5,025 bases of DNA. It comes from an uncultured Clostridia bacterium (GTDB taxonomy: Bacteria; Bacillota; Clostridia; Christensenellales; Aristaeellaceae). Of the stretch, positions 1-5,012 are shown in pieces. Both the position numbers and the translations under genes were made by a program. Location of the stretch: contig CAKUFB010000208.1 in NCBI GenBank assembly GCA_934647145.1, forward strand, positions 1 to 5,025, in the 5' to 3' direction. The notes beneath the pieces were generated by a model. That model ran no database searches and had not been told where the DNA came from. It saw only the letters and a list, made by a program, of their open reading frames with translations. Within the stretch, counting starts at the first letter, position 1. Every line of letters starts with the position of its first letter.

Positions 1-36
1 TGCCCACCGTACACGCCGCTGGGCACGATTGAAAGT

Positions 37-88
37 TCGAAAGGGCTGCGGCCCTCTCGAGCTCTCCGGGGGTTTTTTGACAGTCTGA
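37..88 (+). repeat. Intergenic repeat box, left copy, structured
   Basis: This 52-base box matches the reverse complement of 4962-5012 with four substitutions and one single-base gap. It starts with a 10-bp stem (37-46 with 51-60) closed by a TGCG loop, with one A-C mismatch (41/56). A CT-rich linker, a G5T6 run and the end motif GACAGTCTGA (79-88) follow. The base pair closing the loop is C46-G51 here and T-A in the other copy, so pairing is kept although both bases differ. Just upstream, TGCCCA (1-6) and TGGGCA (20-25) could form another small stem. The stem followed by a T-run would suit a terminator for a plus-strand gene lying to the left of the window. The match is seen directly; the function is inference. 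Confidence 0.75.
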
Positions 89-117
89 GCGATTTCCTGA
101 AGGAAATCGCGTTTTAC
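89..117 (+). terminator. Hairpin with T-run after the left repeat box
   Basis: A perfect 9-bp stem (89-97 with 102-110, loop TGAA) begins at the base after the GACAGTCTGA end of the repeat box and is followed by GTTTTA. Read on the plus strand this resembles an intrinsic terminator, in tandem with the stem and T-run inside the box itself. It would serve a gene entering from the left of the window. The T-run is short, so it may be inefficient. Confidence 0.5.
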
Positions 118-142
118 GGGCAGCTGCAGTCGCCCGGGGCAT

Positions 143-173
143 GCGCGCGCTTTTCCGGAGGAAAAGCGCGCGC
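143..173. repeat. Perfect 14-bp inverted repeat (hairpin)
   Basis: Positions 143-156 pair without mismatch with 160-173 around a three-base loop (GGA). The outer part alternates G and C and the inner part is TTTTCC/GGAAAA. No T-run follows on either strand, so it is not a standard terminator. It is the second in a row of four hairpins between the repeat box and the end of the leftward operon. Confidence 0.75.
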
Positions 174-174
174 G

Positions 175-215
175 GCGCAACGCGGCGAATCCCGCAGGGA
201 TTCGCCGCGTTGCGC
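175..215. repeat. Perfect 19-bp inverted repeat (hairpin)
   Basis: Positions 175-193 pair perfectly with 197-215 around a GCA loop, giving the longest perfect stem in the window. It starts two bases after the previous hairpin. There is no adjacent T-run. A stem this long without mismatches suggests selection for structure or recent origin as a palindromic element. I do not recognise a named family. Confidence 0.8.
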
Positions 216-224
216 GGAGGGGGT

Positions 225-247
225 CCGGGGGAGGGAACCGCCCCCGG
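225..247. repeat. G/C-rich inverted repeat
   Basis: CCGGGGG (225-231) pairs with CCCCCGG (241-247) around a nine-base loop. It is the last of four consecutive hairpins and lies in a purine-rich G-run segment (216-236). No T-run follows, so a classical terminator is unlikely. Confidence 0.55.
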
Positions 248-281
248 GGAGACTGCGCCCCAAAGTGAAACACCCGCACAG

Positions 282-319
282 AAAAAACCTGCGCAGGCGA
301 AGGTCGGTCAGAAACGACC
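282..319 (-). terminator. Probable terminator of the leftward operon
   Basis: Read on the minus strand, GGTCG (319-315) can pair with CGACC (306-302) across the stop codon of the isomerase-like gene. The self-complementary CCTGCGCAGG (297-288) comes next and leads directly into six Ts (287-282). A small hairpin with a T6 tract just after the last gene of a four-gene leftward set fits an intrinsic terminator. The stem touching the T-run is short, so efficiency is uncertain. Confidence 0.55.
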
Positions 320-1087
320 GCCCAGGCGCTTGAGCGTGTTCAGGCTGTAGAACATGCAGTCCAGCGAGCCCTGCTCCACGGCGTTGTCCTGCTCGATCAT
401 GGCGTACTTGACGCCGATGTCGTCACAGGCGGCCATCAGGGCGCTCCAGTTCATGTTGCCCTTGCCGATGGGCGCGATCACGCCGCGGCTTTCGCGCGAG
501 CCGTTCATCTCCTTGAAGTGGACGACCTCCATGCGCCCGCGCACCTTTTCAATCCACTCCAGCGGGCTGCCGCCGCCCATCTGCACCCAGAACAGATCCA
601 GCTCAAACTGCACGGCGGGGGAGCAGTTTTCCATCAGCAGCTCCAGACCGGTTTTGCCGATCCTTTCGAAGCGCTCGAATTCGAAGGCGTGGTTGTGATA
701 GATGAAGTGCAGGCCGTTGTCCAGCAGCTTTTCAGCCACCCTGCTGGCGCGCTTGGCGAACTCGACATAGCCCTCGGGGCTGCGGAACTCGGCGGGCAGG
801 CCGCCGATGCCGGGGTATTCGCAGCCCAGCAGCTTGTGCTCGCGGATCACCCTGTCGATGTCCTCCTCCATCTCGTTAAAGCCGATGTGGGTGCAGGCGC
901 AGCTCAGGCCGGACTCGTCCAGCATGTCGCGCAGCTGCTCGGCGGAAATGTCGCGGCTGTGGCCGGAGAGCTGGCAGATGTTGTAGCCCATCGCCTTGAG
1001 CACCTTCATCGCGGCGAGCATTTCCTCAGGATTCTGGCAGTGGTCGCGCACAGAGTACATCTGCGCGCCGATTTGCAGCTTGGTCAT
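308..1087 (-). CDS. Sugar phosphate isomerase/epimerase-like TIM-barrel protein
   Basis: This 259-residue protein has the pattern of the xylose-isomerase-like TIM-barrel family, whose members isomerise or epimerise sugars, keto-sugars or inositol derivatives with a divalent metal in the cytoplasm. The N-terminal strand reads IGAQMYSVRD (6-15). YHNH (130-133) is followed by EFE, then FELD (161-164), VVHFKE (188-193) and AMIEQD (229-234). D164, H190 and E232 sit where family members place metal ligands, with H133 nearby. Length is normal for the single-domain family, and there is no signal peptide or membrane segment. The ATG is supported by GAGGAA (1095-1100) seven bases upstream. It is the last gene of the leftward set, 55 bases after the UPF0340 gene, and a probable terminator follows its stop. 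The family is clear; the substrate cannot be read from the sequence. Confidence 0.9.
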   Translation of the reverse strand: MTKLQIGAQMYSVRDHCQNPEEMLAAMKVLKAMGYNICQLSGHSRDISAEQLRDMLDESGLSCACTHIGFNEMEEDIDRVIREHKLLGCEYPGIGGLPAEFRSPEGYVEFAKRASRVAEKLLDNGLHFIYHNHAFEFERFERIGKTGLELLMENCSPAVQFELDLFWVQMGGGSPLEWIEKVRGRMEVVHFKEMNGSRESRGVIAPIGKGNMNWSALMAACDDIGVKYAMIEQDNAVEQGSLDCMFYSLNTLKRLGGRF

Positions 1088-1142
1088 GGTTGGTTTCCTC
1101 GCTTTCTTTTGTCGTATGCCTTGCCTGGCTAAAAAAGTGGCC

Positions 1143-1691
1143 TTATTCCAATGCGTACCTCGCCCGTTCGCCGCCGATGAGCTTCGGGCGGGTGCGGGCG
1201 CACACCAGGTTCGCCTGACCGATCCGGCTGACGCTCAGCCTGACCGGCACGGCGACGCTTTTCAGGTGCATGCCGATCAGCGTGTCGCCAATATCAATGC
1301 CTGCGTCGGCCTGAATCGATTCGACCAGCACGGGCTCCTTCATCAGGCGGTAGGCCGCTGAGGCGCAGGAGCCGCCCGCACTGGGCCAGGGCACGGCGCA
1401 CACCTCGACAAGGTTCAGCCGTTCCGCCGCCTCGCGCTCGATGACCAGCGCGCGGTTCAGGTGCTCGCAGCACTGAAAGGCGGGAATGATTTCCCGCGCG
1501 GCGCACTCGTCCAGCACGGCCTGCGCCGCCTCGCGCCCCAGCTCGGGCGCGGAGTCATGGCCGATCACGCCGCCCGCGATCTCGCTCGTGGAGCAGCCCA
1601 CGGCCAGCACGCGCACCCTGCGCAGGTCGCGCCTGTTCATGTCAAGCAGCTCGCGCAGCGCCGCGCGCGCCTGCTCATAGACCGCGCCCAT
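1143..1691 (-). CDS. UPF0340 / TIGR01440 family protein (YwlG-like)
   Basis: This 182-residue protein has the hallmark blocks of the UPF0340 (DUF436) family represented by Bacillus subtilis YwlG. They are GCSTSEIAGGVIG (32-44), a QCCEHLNRALV block (73-83) with paired cysteines C74 and C75, and DAGIDIGDTLIGMHLK (129-144). The family is cytoplasmic and of unknown biochemical function; the conserved Cys, His and acidic residues suggest catalysis or ligand binding. The ATG (1691-1689) overlaps the TGA of the upstream oxidoreductase by one base, with only weak Shine-Dalgarno similarity before it, which points to translational coupling. A GTG immediately before the ATG is a possible alternative start. 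The open frame continues far upstream, but that part is antisense-of-frame translation of the oxidoreductase gene, so I start here. Its place between two sugar-enzyme genes may link it to sugar metabolism, which is inference. Confidence 0.9.
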   Translation of the reverse strand: MGAVYEQARAALRELLDMNRRDLRRVRVLAVGCSTSEIAGGVIGHDSAPELGREAAQAVLDECAAREIIPAFQCCEHLNRALVIEREAAERLNLVEVCAVPWPSAGGSCASAAYRLMKEPVLVESIQADAGIDIGDTLIGMHLKSVAVPVRLSVSRIGQANLVCARTRPKLIGGERARYALE

Positions 1692-2725
1692 CACGCCTGG
1701 GGCAGCTCGACCCACGCGCCCTTCTCGGAGGACTCGATGATCGAGCGCACAAGCGACAGCGCCGGGAAGGCCTGCCTGCCGTCCAGCCAGAAGCGCTCGC
1801 CCGCCTCGAGCGCGCGGTAGAAGTCGGCAATCTGCACGCCGTGGCCGCTGCCCCAGTAGGCCTTGCTGTCCAGCGACGGCGCCGCGCCGTCCTCGAGCAG
1901 CGTGAACAGGCCGTTCTCGACCCGGTACAGCTTCAGGCCGACCAGCCGCAGGCTGTACTTCTCGCAGTACAGCTCCAGCTCGACCGGCGCGTCGCACACG
2001 TTGTTGTTCGTGGTGTGAATCACGGCGCGCTGGCCGCCCGCGTACAGGGCCACCGCCGCGCAGTTGTCCTCGACCTCGATCTGACCCTTCAGCAGGCCGG
2101 TGAACACCGAGCCGCGCACCCTTTCGATCGGGCCGCCCAGATAGCTCATCAGATCCAGCGTGTGGATCGACTGGTTGATCAGCGTGCCGGCGCCCTCCAT
2201 CTTTTTGGTGCCGCGCCAGCCGGAGTCGTGGTAGTAGGGCGCCTCGCGCCGCCAGGAGACGTCCGCCCGCGCGCCCAAAAAAACGCCCGCATCGCCCGAC
2301 TCGAGGATGGCCCTGGCCTTTTTCACCGCGTCGTTGTAGCGGTTCTGAAAGATCACGCCCAGCGTGGGCGCGCCCGGCCGCTCGGATGCGGCGATCATCG
2401 CGCGCGCGTCCTCGAGCGTGGTGGCCATGGGCTTTTCGGTCAGCACGTGCTTGCCCGCGGCGAGCGCCTCGATCGTCATCGGGGCGTGCAGGTAGTGCGG
2501 GGTGCACAGGTGCACCACCTCGACCTCGGGGTCGCGCAGCAGCTCGTGCCAGTCAGTGTAGACGCGCGATGCGCCGGTCTTCTTCGCGGCGGCCTGGGCG
2601 CGCTCCTCGCGGATATCGCACACGGCGACGATCTGCACGTTGTCCATGCCCATCAGGGCGTTCATGTGTACCTGGCTGATGCCGCCGCAGCCGATCACGC
2701 CGGTGCGGAACTTGCGATTGCTCAT
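1691..2725 (-). CDS. Gfo/Idh/MocA family NAD(P)-dependent oxidoreductase
   Basis: This 344-residue protein is full length for the glucose-fructose oxidoreductase / inositol dehydrogenase / MocA family, which oxidises or reduces sugar, cyclitol or sugar-nucleotide carbons with NAD(P). The N-terminal Rossmann fold shows GVIGCGGISQVH (9-20) and an acidic residue ending strand 2 (D37), which favours NAD. The signature EKPMA (97-101) carries the usual catalytic-site lysine K98. The C-terminal domain has WRGTKKMEGAGT (170-181), then INQSIHTLDL (183-192), with H188 in the usual catalytic histidine place. I chose the ATG at 2725 because GGAGG (2734-2738) lies eight bases upstream; an ATG at 2758 lies inside the preceding gene without such a site. 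One base separates it from the methyltransferase stop, and its own stop overlaps the next start. The substrate is not identifiable. Confidence 0.93.
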   Translation of the reverse strand: MSNRKFRTGVIGCGGISQVHMNALMGMDNVQIVAVCDIREERAQAAAKKTGASRVYTDWHELLRDPEVEVVHLCTPHYLHAPMTIEALAAGKHVLTEKPMATTLEDARAMIAASERPGAPTLGVIFQNRYNDAVKKARAILESGDAGVFLGARADVSWRREAPYYHDSGWRGTKKMEGAGTLINQSIHTLDLMSYLGGPIERVRGSVFTGLLKGQIEVEDNCAAVALYAGGQRAVIHTTNNNVCDAPVELELYCEKYSLRLVGLKLYRVENGLFTLLEDGAAPSLDSKAYWGSGHGVQIADFYRALEAGERFWLDGRQAFPALSLVRSIIESSEKGAWVELPQA

Positions 2726-2726
2726 G

Positions 2727-3461
2727 TTACTTTCCTCCCTGTGCCTGTGTAAAGGCATATACGCCGATCGACACGGCGACCGACAGGTTCAGTGAATCGA
2801 TGTCTCTGGACTGGGGAATCAGCACGCTCTGACCCATTTCGGCGAACTCGTGGGGCAGTCCCGCCTGCTCGTTGCCGAAGACCAGACTGTAGACCGGCGG
2901 CTGCGTGCCCGCCACCTCGCAAAGCGGCTTCGCGCCGTCCAGCATGAACGGGTAGAGCGGCCGCTCCGGGTAGTCCTGCCGATAGTCCGAAAAGCGGTCG
3001 TAGGTGCGCACCCGCATCCTGTAGAACGCGCCCATCGACGCGCGCAGCACGTGCGGGTCGAACGCGTCCACGCACGGGCGCACGATGGCCACGTCCCGTA
3101 TCCCGAAGCCCAGGCAGCTGCGCAGCGCCGTGCCCAGGTTGCCGCCGTCGGTGATCTGGCACAGCACGACGTGCGGCAGGCTCCTGTCCAGCGCCGACTC
3201 GTACTTTTCAAACACCAGCGCGGCGTAGCAGTTGTCCTTCTGCGATTCCCGCTTGAGCACGCGGTCGGCGAATTCCTCGCGCACGCCCAGCGCGCGGCAC
3301 TTCTCGCGCAGCAGGCTCACGCCCTCGTTGCGCAATCCGTCCGGGTGCAGCAGCAGCCTCGTCGCCTGCTCCGGATGGCTCTCCAGCAGGTTCAGCGACG
3401 GAAACACCCCCAGCGCGTAGCTGTAGGTCAGTTTTTTGTTGTAGGCTTCCAGTTTCGGCAC
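2727..3461 (-). CDS. TrmH/SpoU-family RNA 2'-O-methyltransferase
   Basis: Read from a GTG at 3461, this is a 244-residue SPOUT-class methyltransferase, a family that transfers a methyl group from S-adenosylmethionine to a ribose 2'-OH in tRNA or rRNA. The three family motifs appear in order. Motif 1 is TDGGNLGTALRSCLGFG (104-120; N108, R114), motif 2 is FGNEQAGLP (195-203; E198) and motif 3 is IPQSRDIDSLNLSVAVSIG (215-233), which form the knotted SAM site. Residues 1-90 are the smaller substrate-recognition part. The open frame continues upstream to 3590, but a promoter at 3488-3516 lies within that extension, so the gene should begin downstream of it. GGAG (3475-3472) stands ten bases before the GTG. 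GTG and TTG codons slightly upstream are alternatives. The RNA target cannot be assigned. It heads the leftward gene set. Confidence 0.88.
   Translation of the reverse strand: MPKLEAYNKKLTYSYALGVFPSLNLLESHPEQATRLLLHPDGLRNEGVSLLREKCRALGVREEFADRVLKRESQKDNCYAALVFEKYESALDRSLPHVVLCQITDGGNLGTALRSCLGFGIRDVAIVRPCVDAFDPHVLRASMGAFYRMRVRTYDRFSDYRQDYPERPLYPFMLDGAKPLCEVAGTQPPVYSLVFGNEQAGLPHEFAEMGQSVLIPQSRDIDSLNLSVAVSIGVYAFTQAQGGK
2731..2738 (-). promoter_or_regulatory. Ribosome-binding site inside the preceding gene's 3' end
   Basis: GGAGGAAA on the minus strand lies inside the last codons of the methyltransferase gene, and GGAGG is eight bases before the oxidoreductase ATG. It decides the start at 2725 over the upstream ATG at 2758. 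It also means ribosomes finishing the methyltransferase (TAA at 2729-2727) terminate right beside the next start. Confidence 0.8.
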
Positions 3462-3490
3462 ATGACACACGCTCCAATCCAAGCTATAGT
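3462..3490 (+). promoter_or_regulatory. Candidate rightward sigma-A promoter
   Basis: ATGACA (3462-3467) and TATAGT (3485-3490) are separated by exactly 17 bases, each one mismatch from the -35 and -10 consensus. Transcription would begin near 3497 and reach the cysteine-rich gene after a leader of about 160 bases containing the 3548-3585 hairpin. Its -10 overlaps the -10 of the leftward promoter on the other strand, so both could not be occupied at once. The match may partly be chance, because TATAGTATA is nearly symmetrical. Confidence 0.45.
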
Positions 3491-3516
3491 ATACAACAAC
3501 TCTCCCCGAAAGGCAA
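3488..3516 (-). promoter_or_regulatory. Sigma-A-type promoter of the leftward operon
   Basis: On the minus strand TTGCCT (3516-3511) and TATACT (3493-3488) are separated by 17 bases. The -10 matches consensus at five of six positions and the -35 at four of six. Initiation about seven bases downstream, near 3481, would leave a leader of roughly 20 bases before the methyltransferase GTG at 3461, just enough for the GGAG site. No other strong promoter is visible before the isomerase gene, so it may drive all four genes. Confidence 0.6.
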
Positions 3517-3547
3517 TCAGTCGGCGCGGAAAAAACTGCAAATCGGA

Positions 3548-3585
3548 GTGAATCGAATGCCGGGCGGAAAAGGGCTTCGATTCGC
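3548..3585. promoter_or_regulatory. Inverted repeat within direct repeats; operator or leader hairpin
   Basis: GAATCGAA (3550-3557) pairs perfectly with TTCGATTC (3576-3583). GCC (3559-3561) pairs with GGC (3573-3575) inside it, and a G-T and a G-C pair extend the base outward. The structure is bracketed by direct repeats AAATCGG at 3540-3546 and 3590-3596. It lies between the opposed promoters and the cysteine-rich gene and overlaps a possible -35 at 3585-3588. It could be an operator for a dimeric regulator or a leader-RNA hairpin; no T-run follows, so it is not a terminator. Confidence 0.5.
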
Positions 3586-3611
3586 ACCAAAATCGGCCGC
3601 GGTCATACGAT
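3585..3611 (+). promoter_or_regulatory. Possible sporulation (sigma-E/K-like) promoter
   Basis: CACC (3585-3588) followed after 15 bases by CATACGAT (3604-3611) resembles the Bacillus sigma-K pattern (mACm, about 16 bases, CATAnnnTA) and, less well, the sigma-E -10. Initiation near 3618 would give a leader of about 42 bases containing the AGGAGG site. Such short patterns occur by chance. I list it because the gene it would drive looks like a spore-surface protein. Confidence 0.35.
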
Positions 3612-3644
3612 GCAGTGAGGGCATCGACGCCCCCGAACCGAAAA

Positions 3645-3650
3645 AGGAGG
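3645..3650 (+). promoter_or_regulatory. Strong ribosome-binding site deciding the start
   Basis: AGGAGG lies nine bases before the ATG at 3660. The same frame is open farther upstream from a GTG at 3615, but nothing like a ribosome-binding site precedes that codon, so the ATG is preferred. Confidence 0.85.
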
Positions 3651-3659
3651 AATCAGACG

Positions 3660-4634
3660 ATGTCATTCTACAGCTACAAGAACGCCAACGCGGCCGTCAG
3701 CCCGGGCTGCATCACCGGCAATCCCCTGGAGGGCCTGAACGAAAGAATCTGCATCCAGGTTAAAAACGTCTACGACGCCTGCCTCCAGCAGGAGCAGCTG
3801 ACCAACAAGACGGTCACGGTATCGGACATTGTGCCGGTGCTGGAGTGCGGCTGCGGAAACCAGACCACGAAGCCCTGCCGGTGCGAGTGCGACGGGTGCA
3901 GCTGCACCTGTACCTGCGGCAGCTGCGGAAAGCCCGTTACATACGACGAGGCGGTCGAGAACGCTGAGAACAGCGGCTGCCGCCTCACTCCCTGCGGCAC
4001 CTGGACGTTTGAGAGCTGCCGCTCGTCCACCACCTGCGGCACGATCAGCAACCTGACCATCGACCGCCTGTGCGACCGGCCGCAGTACGCCCGCGTCAAG
4101 GGCACGGTCAACATCCCGGTCGACGTGCTCTTCACCGACCAGAACTGCCAGGAGTGGATGGGCCGCGCCAACGTGGCCGTGAACAAAGACGTGCTGCTGG
4201 CCATCCCGGACGAATCCATCGTGCCCTTCACCATCGAGTCGATGGTCAGCGCGATCTGCGTCTCCGGCTCGTATCAGGGCTCCTGCCAGTTCAAGCTCAC
4301 CATCTGCGTGACCGTCGTGCTCAAGATCCTGGCCGAGGTCGAGATGATGGTGCCCTCCTACGGCTTCTGCAGCATTCCGCCCTGTGAGGAATTCGCCGAA
4401 AACGTCTGTGACGAATTCTTTAGCCTGCCGCTCTTCCCGCCCTCTGCCTGCGCGGACAGCGCGGCCGCTGCGGCTACCTGCTCGACCTGCACGACCCACG
4501 ACGGCAGCTGCGTGAATAACCTGGGCGCGACCTGCGGCAGCTGCACCAGCACCTGCTCGTCCTGCGGCACCACCTGCGCCGGAAATACCTCCCGCTGCCC
4601 CCGCTGCGGCTGCACCATGACCCGCAGTACCTGA
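3660..4634 (+). CDS. Cysteine-rich protein, putative spore-coat-type structural protein
   Basis: This protein has 324 residues, of which 37 are cysteine by my count. Residues 1-60 hold a conserved-looking segment (ICIQVKNVYDACLQQEQL, 30-47). Residues 63-89 are a dense C-x-C cluster ending TCGSC. Residues 140-261 are a hydrophobic, probably beta-rich core, including VKGTVNIPVDVLFTD (146-160), DVLLAIPDESIVPFTIES (177-194) and DEFFSLPLFPP (251-261). Residues 264-318 form a second Cys/Ser/Thr-rich tail that repeats TCGSC. No signal peptide, membrane helix or LPxTG motif is seen, so it is probably made inside the cell. My impression is that the core resembles uncharacterised clostridial proteins associated with spores, but I cannot name a family. 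The architecture fits a disulfide-linked coat or crust protein; metal binding by the clusters is the alternative. It is transcribed divergently from the methyltransferase operon. The gene is certain; the role is inference. Confidence 0.85.
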   Translation: MSFYSYKNANAAVSPGCITGNPLEGLNERICIQVKNVYDACLQQEQLTNKTVTVSDIVPVLECGCGNQTTKPCRCECDGCSCTCTCGSCGKPVTYDEAVENAENSGCRLTPCGTWTFESCRSSTTCGTISNLTIDRLCDRPQYARVKGTVNIPVDVLFTDQNCQEWMGRANVAVNKDVLLAIPDESIVPFTIESMVSAICVSGSYQGSCQFKLTICVTVVLKILAEVEMMVPSYGFCSIPPCEEFAENVCDEFFSLPLFPPSACADSAAAAATCSTCTTHDGSCVNNLGATCGSCTSTCSSCGTTCAGNTSRCPRCGCTMTRST

Positions 4635-4899
4635 GAGGGGTAAAGAGATGCCCGGGTCGCGGCGCGTAAATCGCTGCGGCTCGGGCGGATGGGCGCGTCG
4701 TCAAAAGAAGAGGAGAGAACAGAAGCGCGCCCGGTATATGTCATCGCCGTGGGGCGGCGGAATGGCTGGTCTGCCGCTTCGAGTCATGCTCCGGCGGGCA
4801 GTAGCCGTTCGTTCTCATGCAGGGGGTGCATCTGAGCGTGACTTTATTGTACAGGAGAAACCTGAAATAGACCTTAAAAAGATGTGACGTAATGTTGTG
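4635..4899. other. Gene-poor stretch after the cysteine-rich gene
   Basis: No gene is convincingly supported in these 265 bases. An open frame of 79 codons (4648-4887, plus strand) follows a GAGGGG sequence seven bases before its ATG, just after the cysteine-rich gene's stop. The predicted product is arginine-rich and matches nothing I recognise. Its third codon positions are only moderately GC, unlike the strongly GC-ending codons of the other genes here. It may be a short accessory protein, but more likely it is untranslated trailer. No clear plus-strand terminator for the cysteine-rich gene is visible. Confidence 0.4.
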
Positions 4900-4927
4900 T
4901 TTTTTTGTGGAATCCGCCACGAAAAAA
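4900..4927. repeat. T-run/A-run palindrome
   Basis: Seven Ts and GTGG (4900-4910) can pair with CCAC, G and six As (4917-4927) around AATCCG, an 11-bp stem with one G-T pair. The T-runs sit on the 5' side of the stem on both strands, so the hairpin alone is not a standard terminator. The A-run, read on the minus strand, is the T-tract of the neighbouring terminator. Confidence 0.5.
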
Positions 4928-4965
4928 CCTGAAACGCCGGGAGGGCATTGCCTTCCCGGCGTCAG
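4922..4965 (-). terminator. Terminator-like hairpin after the right repeat box
   Basis: A 13-bp stem (4934-4946 with 4950-4962, one G-T pair, ATT loop on the plus strand) begins directly after the repeat box. Alternatively the stem can be lengthened by CTGA/TCAG pairing (4965-4962 with 4932-4929 on the minus strand), using the last four bases of the box and bulging two bases. On the minus strand a G and then six Ts (4927-4922) follow. This is a good intrinsic terminator for a leftward gene entering from the right of the window. Confidence 0.65.
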
Positions 4966-5012
4966 ACTGTCGAAAAACCCCGGAGAGCTCGAGAGGGTCG
5001 CAACCCTCTCGA
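4962..5012 (-). repeat. Intergenic repeat box, right copy, inverted
   Basis: This 51-base box is the inverted copy of 37-88. On the minus strand its opening stem is perfect (10 bp, TGCG loop), whereas the left copy has one mismatch, and its loop-closing pair is T-A where the left copy has C-G. The linker, G4T5 run and GACAGTCTGA end are conserved. Beyond it, GGGCA/TGCCC (5015-5019 with 5021-5025) forms another small palindrome, and GGGCAC precedes the box in both copies. Both boxes point into the window and each is followed by a different hairpin. Confidence 0.75.

Noticed and set aside
1..307. CRISPR array
   Set aside because: The palindromes are all different in sequence and there are no regularly spaced direct repeats.
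141..350. Plus-strand open frame of 69 codons across the hairpin cluster
   Set aside because: It reads through three perfect hairpins and into the antisense of the isomerase-like gene, has no ribosome-binding site, and its product is low-complexity.
1088..1142. A separate sporulation-type promoter before the isomerase gene (CATACGAC on the minus strand)
   Set aside because: The only matching upstream AC lies 18 bases away and the gap looks like an ordinary intra-operon spacer with a ribosome-binding site.
1692..2507. Long upstream extension of the UPF0340 reading frame
   Set aside because: It is an alternate-frame reading of the oxidoreductase gene. The conserved protein starts at 1691, where the stop/start overlap lies.
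3462..3590. N-terminal extension of the methyltransferase to 3590
   Set aside because: The extra codons span a well-spaced promoter and do not resemble the start of a TrmH-family protein.
4648..4887. 79-codon plus-strand open frame after the cysteine-rich gene
   Set aside because: It has a passable GAGGGG site, but an arginine-rich unrecognised product and third-position base use unlike the other genes. It is noted under the gene-poor stretch rather than called a gene.
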